A stretch of 64,000 bases of DNA from Glaciimonas soli (lineage in GTDB: Bacteria > Pseudomonadota > Gammaproteobacteria > Burkholderiales > Burkholderiaceae_D): the NCBI RefSeq assembly GCF_009497155.1, contig NZ_WINI01000001.1, positions 1,116,001-1,180,000 on the forward strand. Reading direction: 5' to 3'. A model generated the notes under the pieces. It did not search any database. It had not been told where the DNA came from and was given only the letters and a program-made list of their open reading frames with translations. Made by a program: the position numbers and the translations under genes. Positions 25,893 through 34,507 of this stretch are shown one piece after another. The number at the start of each line of letters is the position of its first letter. Position 1 is the first letter of the stretch.

Positions 25893-26657
25893 CTACTCAA
25901 AATGCTCTGTCATCTTTTCAAGCTTAGCGATGTCACTGATTTCGATTCGGCCATATTGAACATGAACTGCGCCCTCTGCTTCCATTTCGCGTAATACTCT
26001 ATTGACAACCTGACGACGGGTACCAAGCATCGATGCAATTTCTTCTTGGGATAGGTTAATTGACGACGCACGGCCGCCACGAGCGCTTCTCACATAGATA
26101 GAGTTGAGAAGGGTTGCCACTCTTGCACGAGTCGATAGCACTGCAGCGCCTTCATATCGACTCAACGCTCCGCGATGACGACTCACCATAGCGCTCATTA
26201 ATGAGCACGCAAGTGCCCCGTCATGTATCATCATGTCGCGCAGTAGATCTCCGGGGATACGGACGAGCACGGTTTTCTCTCTGCATTCTGCGGTATAAAT
26301 ATGCGGTGACCGCGTAATTACTGGTCCAATACCGTGGAACTCCCCGGCGAGATGCATTCCAGCCGTAAAGTTGCGGCCCGATGGCATGTCCCTTATCAAA
26401 TGCATCGAGCCGGTCGCAAGCAAATATAGGTAGGTCGGCACGTCATGCGTCCGATGGATAACAGTGTTTTCTTCGACTGTAACTACTTCAGCCGCCTGGA
26501 CTAGCCGCAAGATAGCTGCGGCTGGCCAGTTAGCAAAGAGTTCAGATTGCGAAATCGTCAGCCGGACCAGTGTGTTTTCCATATCAGAACAAGTTAGGGC
26601 CAATAGTTTCGATTTCCCCGTTGCATCGGTCGCCCGACCGTGTAATGCGAACATCAT
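25893..26657 (-). CDS. Crp/Fnr-family transcriptional regulator
   Basis: The protein has up to 254 residues. A cyclic-nucleotide-type beta-roll (VEENTVIHRTHDVPTYLYLL, ..GMHLAGEFHGIGPV) is followed by a long dimer helix and a C-terminal HTH (INLSQEEIASMLGTRRQVVN, then LREMEAEGAVHVQYGRIEI). The Arg/Glu pair of cAMP binding is not clearly kept and there are no N-terminal Fnr cysteines, so the ligand is unknown. Neither candidate start (Met1 at 26657 or Met26) has a good ribosome binding site. Related regulators control aromatic-acid genes. Its neighbours are the MFS and porin genes. Confidence 0.85.
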   Translation of the reverse strand: MMFALHGRATDATGKSKLLALTCSDMENTLVRLTISQSELFANWPAAAILRLVQAAEVVTVEENTVIHRTHDVPTYLYLLATGSMHLIRDMPSGRNFTAGMHLAGEFHGIGPVITRSPHIYTAECREKTVLVRIPGDLLRDMMIHDGALACSLMSAMVSRHRGALSRYEGAAVLSTRARVATLLNSIYVRSARGGRASSINLSQEEIASMLGTRRQVVNRVLREMEAEGAVHVQYGRIEISDIAKLEKMTEHFE

Positions 26658-26830
26658 CTAGCGATCAACAAGCTGCCATTTCGAGCCACGACAAAATCGC
26701 TATATCAGATGCACTTAAGGAAATATTCGATGAGAGTATGTTAGCTGAGTGTAACATGGCGGCGACGCTTCATGAACGTGTCTTGGAAGCGATGTTCACT
26801 GCCTGGGGGGTTGAGGAATCTCGACTGTAA
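26645..26830 (+). CDS. Possible 61-residue protein, unknown
   Basis: An open frame divergent from the Crp-type gene, overlapping its start by 13 bases, reads MRTSSSDQQAAISSHDK, then DALKEIFDESMLAECNMAA and LEAMFTAWGVEESRL. Composition is protein-like, but there is no ribosome binding site and no known family. It may be a fragment of a lost gene. Confidence 0.25.
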   Translation: MRTSSSDQQAAISSHDKIAISDALKEIFDESMLAECNMAATLHERVLEAMFTAWGVEESRL

Positions 26831-27117
26831 ACTTACCGCTCTGAAGAGCGAGCTTCCATACCATTGGCGCATAATGACGGTGCGTCAAATACATTATCAA
26901 GAGTGGATGAAACCGTGAGTTGAACAGGTACAAGCGTGCGATCTTGTCTGCCGCCGATTCTAACCGCGATATTGATGCGTATTCCATCGTCACCAAGCCG
27001 TCCGTGGACGTAAAATCGCGCGATCAATTTGACCAGTCGGCGACCATACCTTGCCCCATTCTCGTCCGCTCTCAAAGTACAAAATGGCGCTACAATTTTC
27101 TTGCAGCGCCAACGTGA
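26831..27117. other. Gap before the porin gene end
   Basis: No gene, strong terminator or RNA is recognised in these 287 bases. Short open frames on both strands show no family features. Confidence 0.35.
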
Positions 27118-28173
27118 TTAGAAACGATGGCGTATCCCAAACTGCAAACCTGTCTGACCATCACCAGGATTGACGGTTCCGTCCAACGCCATTACAGCCT
27201 TTGCCTGATTTCGCATTACCGACAACACCGTATAAATATCGGTTCGTTTTGAAAGTGCATAACTACCAAGGACCGAGTACATTCCAGTTCGGTTCGAGGG
27301 GCCGGCAGGATCGTAAGAATATGCTGTGGCATCCAATGTCACTGCGGGGATAGGATTGTATGACACGCCAACCCAGAACAGATTCGTCGTTGCGGTGATT
27401 GGTGCCGTACGCGTGTTTCGCCGCTGATATGCTGCGTATAACTTTACTGGATTAAAGTCAGCGCTTATCCCCAGTGCCATTCGCTCATCGGTATTCTGCT
27501 CAGTGGCAATTGAAGTGCCATTTTGACGATCGTACAGCGCGCCAGCCAACACATTTCCAAGCTGATAGTTGACGTTGACAGACGTTTCCTTTCCTACCTG
27601 GAATGCGCCTGGGATTTGACCGCCGTTGACGATAGTACTGTCAAAGCCAAAGCTATATAGAGTACTGAGAGTCAAACCGCCAAATTTCCCCGCGTATCTG
27701 ACCGCATTATCGGCGCGACTGGCGAAGGCGGCATCCAACGTAAGCGCCGAAAAGCGTGCGGGAATCATAGGGTCGTAGAGCGCGCCAAAATCAAATATCG
27801 GAGTCGTCTCTCGCCCCACGTCCAACTCACCAAATTTACCTGCCAGGCCAACGTAAGATTGGCGCCCAAAAAGGCGTCCGTTATTGGCAAGAGTGCCGTT
27901 GTTGGCCGAAAAGCCATTCTCCAATACGAAGACTGCTGACAATCCGTCCCCCAAGTCTTCCCGACCGCGAAATCCGAATCGCGAAGCTGCTGCGTTTCCT
28001 GATGTCACTTTAGCCAAACTTCCGGTCGCGGTGCCCGTACTGCTAACTTGTGCCTTATTTACATATTCGACCCCAACGTCGACAATCCCGTAAATTTGAA
28101 CGTTTGATTGCGCGTGCAGCGCCGTCGATGCCATCACGGAACCCATTAGAATTGTTGCTTTAAGCACTTTCAT
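27118..28173 (-). CDS. Gram-negative porin (Burkholderiales type), second copy
   Basis: The protein has 351 residues. The signal peptide MKVLKATILMGSVMASTALH ends at AQ, and the mature start SNVQIYGIVDVGVEYVNKA is the first porin strand; it ends GIRHRF with terminal Phe. The ATG has AGGAGAC 3 bases upstream. The sequence is clearly different from the porin at 5418, so substrate range should differ. Upstream, at 28379-28520, is a block repeated in front of a dead porin relic at 34359, suggesting shared porin control DNA. It probably serves uptake for the Rieske or P450 pathways nearby. Confidence 0.92.
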   Translation of the reverse strand: MKVLKATILMGSVMASTALHAQSNVQIYGIVDVGVEYVNKAQVSSTGTATGSLAKVTSGNAAASRFGFRGREDLGDGLSAVFVLENGFSANNGTLANNGRLFGRQSYVGLAGKFGELDVGRETTPIFDFGALYDPMIPARFSALTLDAAFASRADNAVRYAGKFGGLTLSTLYSFGFDSTIVNGGQIPGAFQVGKETSVNVNYQLGNVLAGALYDRQNGTSIATEQNTDERMALGISADFNPVKLYAAYQRRNTRTAPITATTNLFWVGVSYNPIPAVTLDATAYSYDPAGPSNRTGMYSVLGSYALSKRTDIYTVLSVMRNQAKAVMALDGTVNPGDGQTGLQFGIRHRF

Positions 28174-28378
28174 TTTGTCTCCTGTCTAATTCGTAATTAT
28201 TTTATTTTTAATATTGCTTCATTCATTGCCACCTTCGTTCCCTCTCGATGGAGAGGAGGATGCACTTCTTGTGATCATCTGCATCGATCGGCAATGCCGC
28301 GTTGCTTCGTGATGTTGCATCTCTTAGAGGACGAAGGTGGTTATTGCCTGGGCTTCCTCAAATTCTGTGCCATCAACA

Positions 28379-28520
28379 AACTACTTACGACCGTGCTACG
28401 CGGCGTTGTCCTTTGTTGCTAGGTAGTATTGCTACCACCAGCAAGTATTGCGAGGATCTAGTGCGATCAATTGTCCGGTTTGTTTCTGTTTGGCATTACG
28501 CTCGAAAATTTTTCCGCGAA
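28379..28520 (-). repeat. 142-bp inverted repeat copy A, upstream of a porin gene
   Basis: This block matches 34174-34317 in reverse orientation, including TGCGAGGAT and GTGCGATCAATTGTC on this strand. Measured from the gene each block precedes (the live porin here, the porin relic there) the two have the same orientation. It lies within the 494-bp gap 28174-28667. Confidence 0.75.
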
Positions 28521-28667
28521 TGACTGATTGAAGATCGATGAAGGCGGCCAAGCTGCGAAGGCCTATTCGATGGCCTTGAAGGGCCAGTCAGATCAGCGAG
28601 GCCGAGATGTTTTCTGTCGTCGTTCCAGGTGAGGCATTCCCGATGGAGGTAACGCGCTTGCACGTTC

Positions 28668-29636
28668 TCACAATTCAAGAGTCAATTCCTTGGTTTTAGC
28701 CCGCGAACAGCAAATCATCATCGTCTTGCCGCACGCACGCTCATCGTCGCTGAGCACAAGATCACGGTGATCCGGCAGCCCGTCCAACACGTTGGTTTCA
28801 CACGCTCGACATATCCCGCTCATGCAGGAATAGGAAACCTCTACACCCGCATTTAACACCGCGTCGAGTATCGTGGTGGTCGGACCGACCTTCACGGTCT
28901 TGTCGGACTTCGACAAAAAGATAATGATCTCCTCTTCGCGCCCCTCCTCCATTTGCACTGGCGCTGGTGCAGCAAAATACTCCCGATGCACCGTATCCGG
29001 ATGACGACCTTCGCACGCGGCTTCGAAAGCATGCAACATCGGGATCGGTCCACAGCAATACAGGTCAGCATCGGCTGGAATGGAATCGACAATCTGCTGA
29101 AGGTTAAGCATTCTGTCTTTCTGGCCACCGTCGAAATTGAGATGCAGCGTGCCGCCGGCTTCAGCGGCCAGTGACGACAGCTGCGCTACGTACGCTGCCC
29201 GCTCCGGGCTCTGTGCAGAATAGTAAATCGTCCACGGTGCGCCGATCTGCGACAGCCGTTGCACCATACTCCATAATGGCGTAATGCCTATACCACCGGC
29301 AATGAAGACCGAATGCACTGCCGATTCCTTCAGCGCGAAACTGTTGCGCGGCTCGGAAATGGTGAGCACATCACCGACCCGCAGTATCTCGTGCAGATAG
29401 CGCGAGCCGCCCCGACTATTGGCATCACGGCTCACGGACACGACGTAGCGATGCTGCTCGCCTTGCGCATTGACTAATGAATAGCTGCGTACCATGCCAC
29501 CAGGAAGATGCAGATCTATGTGAGAACCGGCAATGGCCATCGGCCACTCCTCACCATCAATCGGTCTCAGATCAAAGCCGAGAATGTCCTCCGCCAGAAA
29601 CTCAATCGCATATATTCTTGCTTTAATTGTTCGCAT
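28668..29636 (-). CDS. VanB-type oxygenase reductase (FNR-like with C-terminal 2Fe-2S)
   Basis: The protein has 322 residues. An FMN domain (RSYSLVN near 50) and an NAD domain (GGIGITP near 115, CCGP near 195) are followed by a plant-type ferredoxin domain with C-x4-C-x2-C in SCMSGICRAC and a last Cys in MMICCSRA. This is the phthalate/vanillate oxygenase reductase design, passing electrons from NADH to a Rieske oxygenase. GGAGG lies 7 bases before the ATG at 29636; an ATG one codon earlier is possible. Its likely partner is the Rieske oxygenase encoded 405 bp upstream at 30042-31220. Confidence 0.9.
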   Translation of the reverse strand: MRTIKARIYAIEFLAEDILGFDLRPIDGEEWPMAIAGSHIDLHLPGGMVRSYSLVNAQGEQHRYVVSVSRDANSRGGSRYLHEILRVGDVLTISEPRNSFALKESAVHSVFIAGGIGITPLWSMVQRLSQIGAPWTIYYSAQSPERAAYVAQLSSLAAEAGGTLHLNFDGGQKDRMLNLQQIVDSIPADADLYCCGPIPMLHAFEAACEGRHPDTVHREYFAAPAPVQMEEGREEEIIIFLSKSDKTVKVGPTTTILDAVLNAGVEVSYSCMSGICRACETNVLDGLPDHRDLVLSDDERACGKTMMICCSRAKTKELTLEL

Positions 29637-30041
29637 CATGTCACCTCCAAATTTTATTGTTTACTCGATCACGTTGGGTATCGACCGTACGATCATTGTC
29701 ACGCTATGGACTATGCACGGCGAGCACTGCCATGCGTCGTTTGTCGTGATGATGTCAATTCAGATTCAACGGCATTACCCCGGAACGTCTCACTTGCAGA
29801 TAGCCGATCGGGAGTCGGGTTGTAGATGTTTTTCTGAAGCGGTGTAGCGGGATGAGTTCACGATGGAACGAGACAGGCAAGATTGCGCATGACACATTGA
29901 ACAACGCCATTAACGCCGTAGAAAAAGCCGCAGATCGGCGATATGAAATGAACCAAAGTATGACTACACGCTCAAGATGAGCGTGTAGAGCTGGCCTCGG
30001 CCAATCGCCGAGGCCTCGTCCCCTTATTCGGCGAAACAGTT
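29637..30041. other. Gap between Rieske oxygenase and reductase genes
   Basis: These 405 bases are unusually long for partner genes on one strand. Besides the paired hairpins at 29964-30015 no gene is seen. A word at about 29774-29797 (ATTACCCCGGAACGTCTCA) is echoed near 34070-34092 (GTTACACCGGAAACGTCTCA). Confidence 0.4.
29964..30015 (-). other. Two tandem perfect hairpins after the Rieske gene
   Basis: CTACACGCTC/GAGCGTGTAG (10-bp stem, 5-base loop) and GGCCTCGG/CCGAGGCC (8-bp stem, 7-base loop) lie side by side just beyond the Rieske gene's end. They lack T-runs, so they may stabilise or partially terminate the message before the reductase gene. Confidence 0.5.
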
Positions 30042-31220
30042 TTACTTAACCATGTCGCCTTTGACGAACAATTGGGACGAACGCTCCAGACGTCGCCATG
30101 CTTTCGTCGGCGTGCCCAAACGCATCGCATCGAGCTCGCGGAACAGGATACGGCGTAACGTTGCAATGCCCAAATCCGACGAACCGAGCTTCTCGTTGAC
30201 GCGATCCGCAATCGCACCCTGACCGACCAAAACCACGTAATCCTGTGCTGCTGTCAAGCGAATCAATGGATCAGCCGGATACTCGCCAGCGAATAACTCA
30301 TCATGGTAATCAGCGGCATTGTAGTCGCCGACATCCTTGAAGTAGGCTTTGATCCGCTCGTTCGACTCAGCACTCGCCAGCGGCACCGCGTAGAGCGAGG
30401 TGCGCATCACGTGGGTATCATCGATCGGTACCATCCAATTGGAGACCTCGATCCATGGATCTCCAGGACTAATCCCCGGCATCGTGACATGGTTCTCGGA
30501 AGGGAATGTCCAGTCGCTTACGCGTACCTGCGCGCTCGCGCGACGGGTCGCCGTTTGACATATGCCAGCCTCGGTTTCCTGATAAGCCAGTTCAGGAACT
30601 TCGGTGGTAATGGCGTTGCCGAACTCACCTAGCCGACCCATCACATGCGCGAAACTCACATGCGCAGCATCGAGTGAATTTTCCACATTTTGCAGCCAGC
30701 TGCAAGGCCATATCTGTTTGCGTTGAAACAGCATGACATCCGTGCGCTCGAACGCCGAATTACGCGGCAAATCAAATTCCGGCGGCGCACCTTCGCCCAG
30801 ATAAGTGAATATCAAGCCGCAGTACTCATGCACAGGATAAGCGGCAATGCGGATGTTCGTTTCGCGGCAATTGCGCTCTGCAGGGCGCTCAACACATTTT
30901 CCTTCACCATCGAATTTCCAACCGTGATACATGCAACGAATTTCTTCACCTTCGATCCAACCCGTATGCAGCATGGTCAATCGGTGAGCGCATCGTCCCG
31001 CGACCAGATGGGCATTCCCAGCCTCACTGCGGTAGAGCGTCAAATCTTCGCTCAACAGACGAACTTTTTTTGCTTTCCCCGGCGCGACGTCTGCAGAAAT
31101 CGCAATAGGATGCCAGAACCGGCGCAGCAGCTCCCCCATCGGCGTGCCCGCTGACGTTTCCGACAGCTGCATCATTTTTTCGGCCAATTGACCGTGCATT
31201 TTAATTGGTACTGTACTCAT
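30042..31220 (-). CDS. Rieske non-heme iron oxygenase, alpha subunit (phthalate dioxygenase/VanA-like)
   Basis: The protein has 392 residues. The Rieske centre is C77-x-H79 (RCAHR) and C96-x2-H99 (CMYHGW). The mononuclear iron site has D184, H187 and H192 (DAAHVSFAHV). The length and single-subunit form match the phthalate 4,5-dioxygenase / vanillate demethylase / phenoxybenzoate dioxygenase group, which hydroxylates or demethylates aromatic acids with a VanB-type reductase. It starts 2 bases after the FAH gene, so the two share an operon. The substrate cannot be read from sequence. Confidence 0.9.
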   Translation of the reverse strand: MSTVPIKMHGQLAEKMMQLSETSAGTPMGELLRRFWHPIAISADVAPGKAKKVRLLSEDLTLYRSEAGNAHLVAGRCAHRLTMLHTGWIEGEEIRCMYHGWKFDGEGKCVERPAERNCRETNIRIAAYPVHEYCGLIFTYLGEGAPPEFDLPRNSAFERTDVMLFQRKQIWPCSWLQNVENSLDAAHVSFAHVMGRLGEFGNAITTEVPELAYQETEAGICQTATRRASAQVRVSDWTFPSENHVTMPGISPGDPWIEVSNWMVPIDDTHVMRTSLYAVPLASAESNERIKAYFKDVGDYNAADYHDELFAGEYPADPLIRLTAAQDYVVLVGQGAIADRVNEKLGSSDLGIATLRRILFRELDAMRLGTPTKAWRRLERSSQLFVKGDMVK

Positions 31221-31222
31221 GA

Positions 31223-32071
31223 TTAAGCCACCTTTACACGTAAAATATCAAGTCCACTTACTTCCACCGACAAGTCGTCACCACTTATCAAAAAGCGATT
31301 GCGCGCGATGCCGACACCAGCAGGCGTGCCAGTGGCAATAATGTCGCCAGGTAGCAATGCCATGTATGAGGACAGAGTCGCAATGATTTCCTCTGTCGAA
31401 AAAATCATTTCTTTCATGCTGCAATCCTGAACCACCTCTCCATTCAATCGGGTCGTGATGGTCAGGCTTCGATTACGCAACGCGTCTACGGCTTTTGTCC
31501 CGCAAGTGATAGCTGGTCCCAGCGCCGAGGCTTCGTCCAATCCCTTGGCGGCAGTCCAGTCTGGCCACCACGACTGACCGGCAGGAAGCCGCGTAAGATC
31601 GCGAGCGGAACCGTCATTGAGCGCACAAATGCCGACCACATAGTCCAGTGCATCAACCACCGAAACTGATTTGCAGTGCTTACCGATCACCACGCCGATT
31701 TCACCTTCGTAATCGTAACGAGACGTCAACGCCCGATTCGGATTCAACAGGCCGTTATGACCAACGAAATTTGTCGGCGCTTTGTAAAATGCCAAGGGCC
31801 GTTCCGGCGGTTTCGCGTTCGCTTCCGCTCCATGCGCGTGGTAGTTAACTGCGACCGCAAAAATTCTGGCATGCGGATCAACCGGCGGAAGCATGACTAC
31901 ATCCGACAGCGCGATTTGTCTTGCGTTTTGATTCGCAGGCTCGCCCGCCGCCAATGCCTGATTCAGCTCGTCTCGCTCGCAAACCACCTTGATGCAATCG
32001 CCCTCAATTTGACCGATCAGAATTTGATCGCCTACTTGGTATCGACCAAGCCTAAACTCTTGTTCTTGCAT
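31223..32071 (-). CDS. Fumarylacetoacetate hydrolase-family protein
   Basis: The protein has 282 residues. Metal ligands of the FAH fold are visible: E122 and E124 in YEGEIGVVIGK, and D153 in LNDGSARD. KGLDEASALGPAI at 176 and a C-terminal GTPAGVGIARNR complete the pattern. Family members hydrolyse acylpyruvates such as fumarylpyruvate or fumarylacetoacetate, or act as 2-hydroxymuconate decarboxylases, usually after ring cleavage. It is the first gene of the operon with the Rieske oxygenase. A shrunken relic of a similar gene is at 23128-23200. Confidence 0.88.
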   Translation of the reverse strand: MQEQEFRLGRYQVGDQILIGQIEGDCIKVVCERDELNQALAAGEPANQNARQIALSDVVMLPPVDPHARIFAVAVNYHAHGAEANAKPPERPLAFYKAPTNFVGHNGLLNPNRALTSRYDYEGEIGVVIGKHCKSVSVVDALDYVVGICALNDGSARDLTRLPAGQSWWPDWTAAKGLDEASALGPAITCGTKAVDALRNRSLTITTRLNGEVVQDCSMKEMIFSTEEIIATLSSYMALLPGDIIATGTPAGVGIARNRFLISGDDLSVEVSGLDILRVKVA

Positions 32072-32289
32072 TTTTGAGCCTTTTTTACTTTGGTTATGAC
32101 GCTTTCATTGTGAATGCTCCAAATCTGCAACGCGAGCACGTGATCCTATGCATTGTCCTGTTTGTTGCATTCGACAAAAGGAACGGGGAATGCATGCAGT
32201 GATTGCTGTCGCAACGGTCGGATCTGATCACACAATTCGAAACCGAAAAGCAAAAAGCGGCTCAAAACGTGAGCGCGTGAATGTGCTTC

Positions 32290-32321
32290 CACAGTGAATG
32301 TCGTGCGGCACATTCACTGTG
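32290..32321. promoter_or_regulatory. Perfect 12-bp inverted repeat between divergent operons
   Basis: CACAGTGAATGT and ACATTCACTGTG flank an 8-base centre in the 467-bp gap between the FAH-Rieske operon (minus) and the SDR gene (plus). It is either an operator or a strong hairpin. The same gap contains the second copy of the 45-bp repeat at 32419-32463. Confidence 0.55.
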
Positions 32322-32418
32322 CGCTTTATCGGCAAATTATCGGGCAAGGACTTATGGTGTTAAGCCGATTTAGTCTGTTAATTTAAAAGAAATTCGTTGC
32401 AAGAATCGCTGTTAAAAC

Positions 32419-32463
32419 AATCGGTGGGACACTGTCTCTTTTGTTGCAGTTCCAGAAGCCGTC
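32419..32463 (+). repeat. 45-bp direct repeat copy 2, partner at 25591-25635
   Basis: It shares GGGACACTGTCTCTTTTGTT plus flanks with the copy in the gap before the Crp-type gene. Here it is about 80 bases before the SDR start, suggesting a promoter or binding region. Confidence 0.6.
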
Positions 32464-32538
32464 AGCGCATTTCCGCGTGTAGACTGGTCGCTCCAGCCTG
32501 TGCAGTTGGTGCCAGGAGGAGTATTCGAAAGGTAGAAA

Positions 32539-33291
32539 ATGGAGCAGACAAATAAAGGCGGCGCGGTGGTGATCACCGGCGCGGCACAAGGAATTGGTTA
32601 CGCAATTGCCGAGCGTTTCGCAGCTCAAGGCCGCCGCGTAGTCATTGCCGACTTGCGTGGTTCAGAGGCCGCGGCGAAGAAGCTCGGCCACGATGCGTTG
32701 GGCTTCGACGCAGACGTGAGCAATGCCGCACAGGTTGATGCATTGATGGCGTTCGCGGCTGAACGTACTGGTGGCGTGTCAGTACTGGTCAATAACGCAG
32801 GTATCTACACCACGCTCGCTAAAACGGCGTTCGACGAAATCGATCCAGAAGAATGGAAACGCGTGTTCAACGTCAACGTCGAGGGAGTATGGTATTGCTG
32901 TCGCGCAGCGGCACGCTACATGAAATCGGCGCGCGAAGGCAACATCATCAATATCGCATCCGCGGCCGCGTCCAAGGGTACCGCCGGTCTCCTGCACTAC
33001 GTGGCCAGCAAGGCAGCGGTGGTCGCAATGACACGTACGCTGGCGCGCGAACTCGGACCGTACGGCGTACGCGTAAATACAGTGTCGCCGGGCTTTACGC
33101 AGAGCGACGGCATCTTGGCTGGTGGCGCGGAACGTGGCCAGCAGAGCGAAGACATTAAGCGCCAGCGCGTCGTGCAGCGCGATATTGCGCCAAATGATAT
33201 CGCTGGTGCTGTGCTGTTCCTGGCTGGACCGGATGCAGGCATGTTCGCCGGTCAGAATTTGATCGTCGATGGCGGCCTCACGATGAACTAA
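32539..33291 (+). CDS. Short-chain dehydrogenase/reductase
   Basis: The protein has 250 residues. TGAAQGIG (13-20) is the cofactor loop, NNAG at 85-88, and the catalytic set is Ser141, Tyr154, Lys158 (YVASK). It ends GQNLIVDGGLTMN, typical of FabG-like SDRs. Asp near 38 (VVIADLR) suggests NAD preference. The ATG has AAAGG upstream. It is divergent from the FAH-Rieske operon and probably oxidises a diol or alcohol intermediate of the same pathway. Confidence 0.88.
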   Translation: MEQTNKGGAVVITGAAQGIGYAIAERFAAQGRRVVIADLRGSEAAAKKLGHDALGFDADVSNAAQVDALMAFAAERTGGVSVLVNNAGIYTTLAKTAFDEIDPEEWKRVFNVNVEGVWYCCRAAARYMKSAREGNIINIASAAASKGTAGLLHYVASKAAVVAMTRTLARELGPYGVRVNTVSPGFTQSDGILAGGAERGQQSEDIKRQRVVQRDIAPNDIAGAVLFLAGPDAGMFAGQNLIVDGGLTMN

Positions 33292-33517
33292 ATGTAAGTG
33301 TCAATGCTGAAGTGCAGATGTATCCGATAGCGTGTTAAAGGTGTGCCAATCCGGGCGAATAAATTGCGCCGTTGAGGCCTTGGATTTTTCTTTTTTTAAT
33401 CTGCATTTTCACGCAAGACAGACTTGGGGTAACGGGCTTAACGCAACGCAGCTCGTTTCCTCAAGGCCTTACGTGAAATAATAAATACGCGTAGAAATAA
33501 ATTCGCACTTATCGCCA

Positions 33518-33997
33518 TCAATATGGCATGCCATCCTTATGCAGGAATTGCAATCCGCCTTCCACTAACGCTGCCTGTAAATCGTCGTCTGGGTACGTTA
33601 CTGAATCTCCCGTTGTCCTGTCCCCTATTTCCAGATAAATCACATCGTCCAGCGTGCGGTTTACCAGCACATGTCCATTGCCGCTAGCGGCGCGAAATCC
33701 GGAACACATTCCAGGGCACAGCTCCGTTTCCCCTTCATCGGTGATAAGCGTTGGGTATCCGCTTAGGATATAAATGAATTCATCTTGCTTTGAATGCCAG
33801 TGACGCAATGCGGATACGGCATTGGGAGAAAGTTGCGTCAAGTTGACGCCGAAATTGGTCAAACCGAATATGTCGCCAAGTGGCCTCTTCTCCCTTCCAG
33901 CCATCAAAGCAGCGAATGGCTCAGGATAATTCGAGAGCCTCTTTCGCAAATCGGCTTCCGATGCAACTATTGCAATAGGGTGAATCTTGTCTGACAT
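33518..33997 (-). CDS. Cupin-domain protein
   Basis: The protein has 159 residues. A conserved cupin motif 1 (ALRHWHSKQDEFIYILSG, two His and a Glu) and motif 2 region (GFRAASGNGHVLVNRT) suggest a metal-binding single cupin. Close relatives are annotated only as cupins and are often found near sugar or aromatic catabolic genes. The ATG has AGGAG 6 bases upstream. The partner and reaction are unknown. It is convergent with the SDR gene. Confidence 0.8.
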   Translation of the reverse strand: MSDKIHPIAIVASEADLRKRLSNYPEPFAALMAGREKRPLGDIFGLTNFGVNLTQLSPNAVSALRHWHSKQDEFIYILSGYPTLITDEGETELCPGMCSGFRAASGNGHVLVNRTLDDVIYLEIGDRTTGDSVTYPDDDLQAALVEGGLQFLHKDGMPY

Positions 33998-34173
33998 GAG
34001 CGGCTCCTGAATCTAAAAAAATATATTTTTGGGAAGGGAAAATCCAAGCGTCAGCCATTGCTCTCAGTTACACCGGAAACGTCTCATCCCTGCCGCTTTC
34101 ACTGCGCTTTCCAGGTCAACGAACAGCCCTTCGCCGTTCGGCTTCCCACATTCATTCATTTTCCGTTAGGAAC

Positions 34174-34317
34174 TCGCGGAAAAAGCGCCGGGAGTGGCCC
34201 CAAACCGAAACAAACCAGACAATTGATCGCACGATATCCTCGCAATGCTTGCGGGTGATAGCGATACTAGTACCTATCGACATCGGATAACGCCAGGCAG
34301 CACAGTCGCAGGTAGTT
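34174..34317 (+). repeat. Inverted repeat copy B, upstream of a porin relic
   Basis: This is the reverse-orientation match of 28379-28520, ending 42 bases before the signal-peptide relic at 34359. Its conservation beside both a live and a dead porin suggests it is the promoter/operator block that travelled with a duplicated porin gene. Confidence 0.75.
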
Positions 34318-34358
34318 GGCTGCCGATATTCGACCATAAAACCCAAAGGGGGAGACAG

Positions 34359-34475
34359 ATGAAAAAGAAATTTGTAGTTGCGGCGTTGCTGATGCCATTT
34401 CTGGCGGCAACACATGCACCATCATCCATTCAACGACGCGATCGCCCGATCGGCGCGATTAGGTGCTGCAAATGA
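34359..34475 (+). pseudogene. Porin signal-peptide relic
   Basis: An ATG with GGGGGAGAC upstream encodes MKKKFVVAALLMPFLAATHA, a clean signal peptide, then 18 unrelated residues and a TGA at 34473-34475. The mature protein is gone. The upstream block it shares with the porin gene at 27118 indicates it was a porin. The relic's good start signals may still be translated, producing a 38-residue peptide. Confidence 0.65.
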
Positions 34476-34507
34476 AAAATCCCTTCCTAACGACGAAAGA
34501 TATCACC

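Noticed and set aside
28496-28678. Possible transposase fragment upstream of the VanB-type reductase gene end
   Set aside because: The minus-strand frame has words such as RYLHREC but no catalytic motif, inverted terminal repeats or target duplication.
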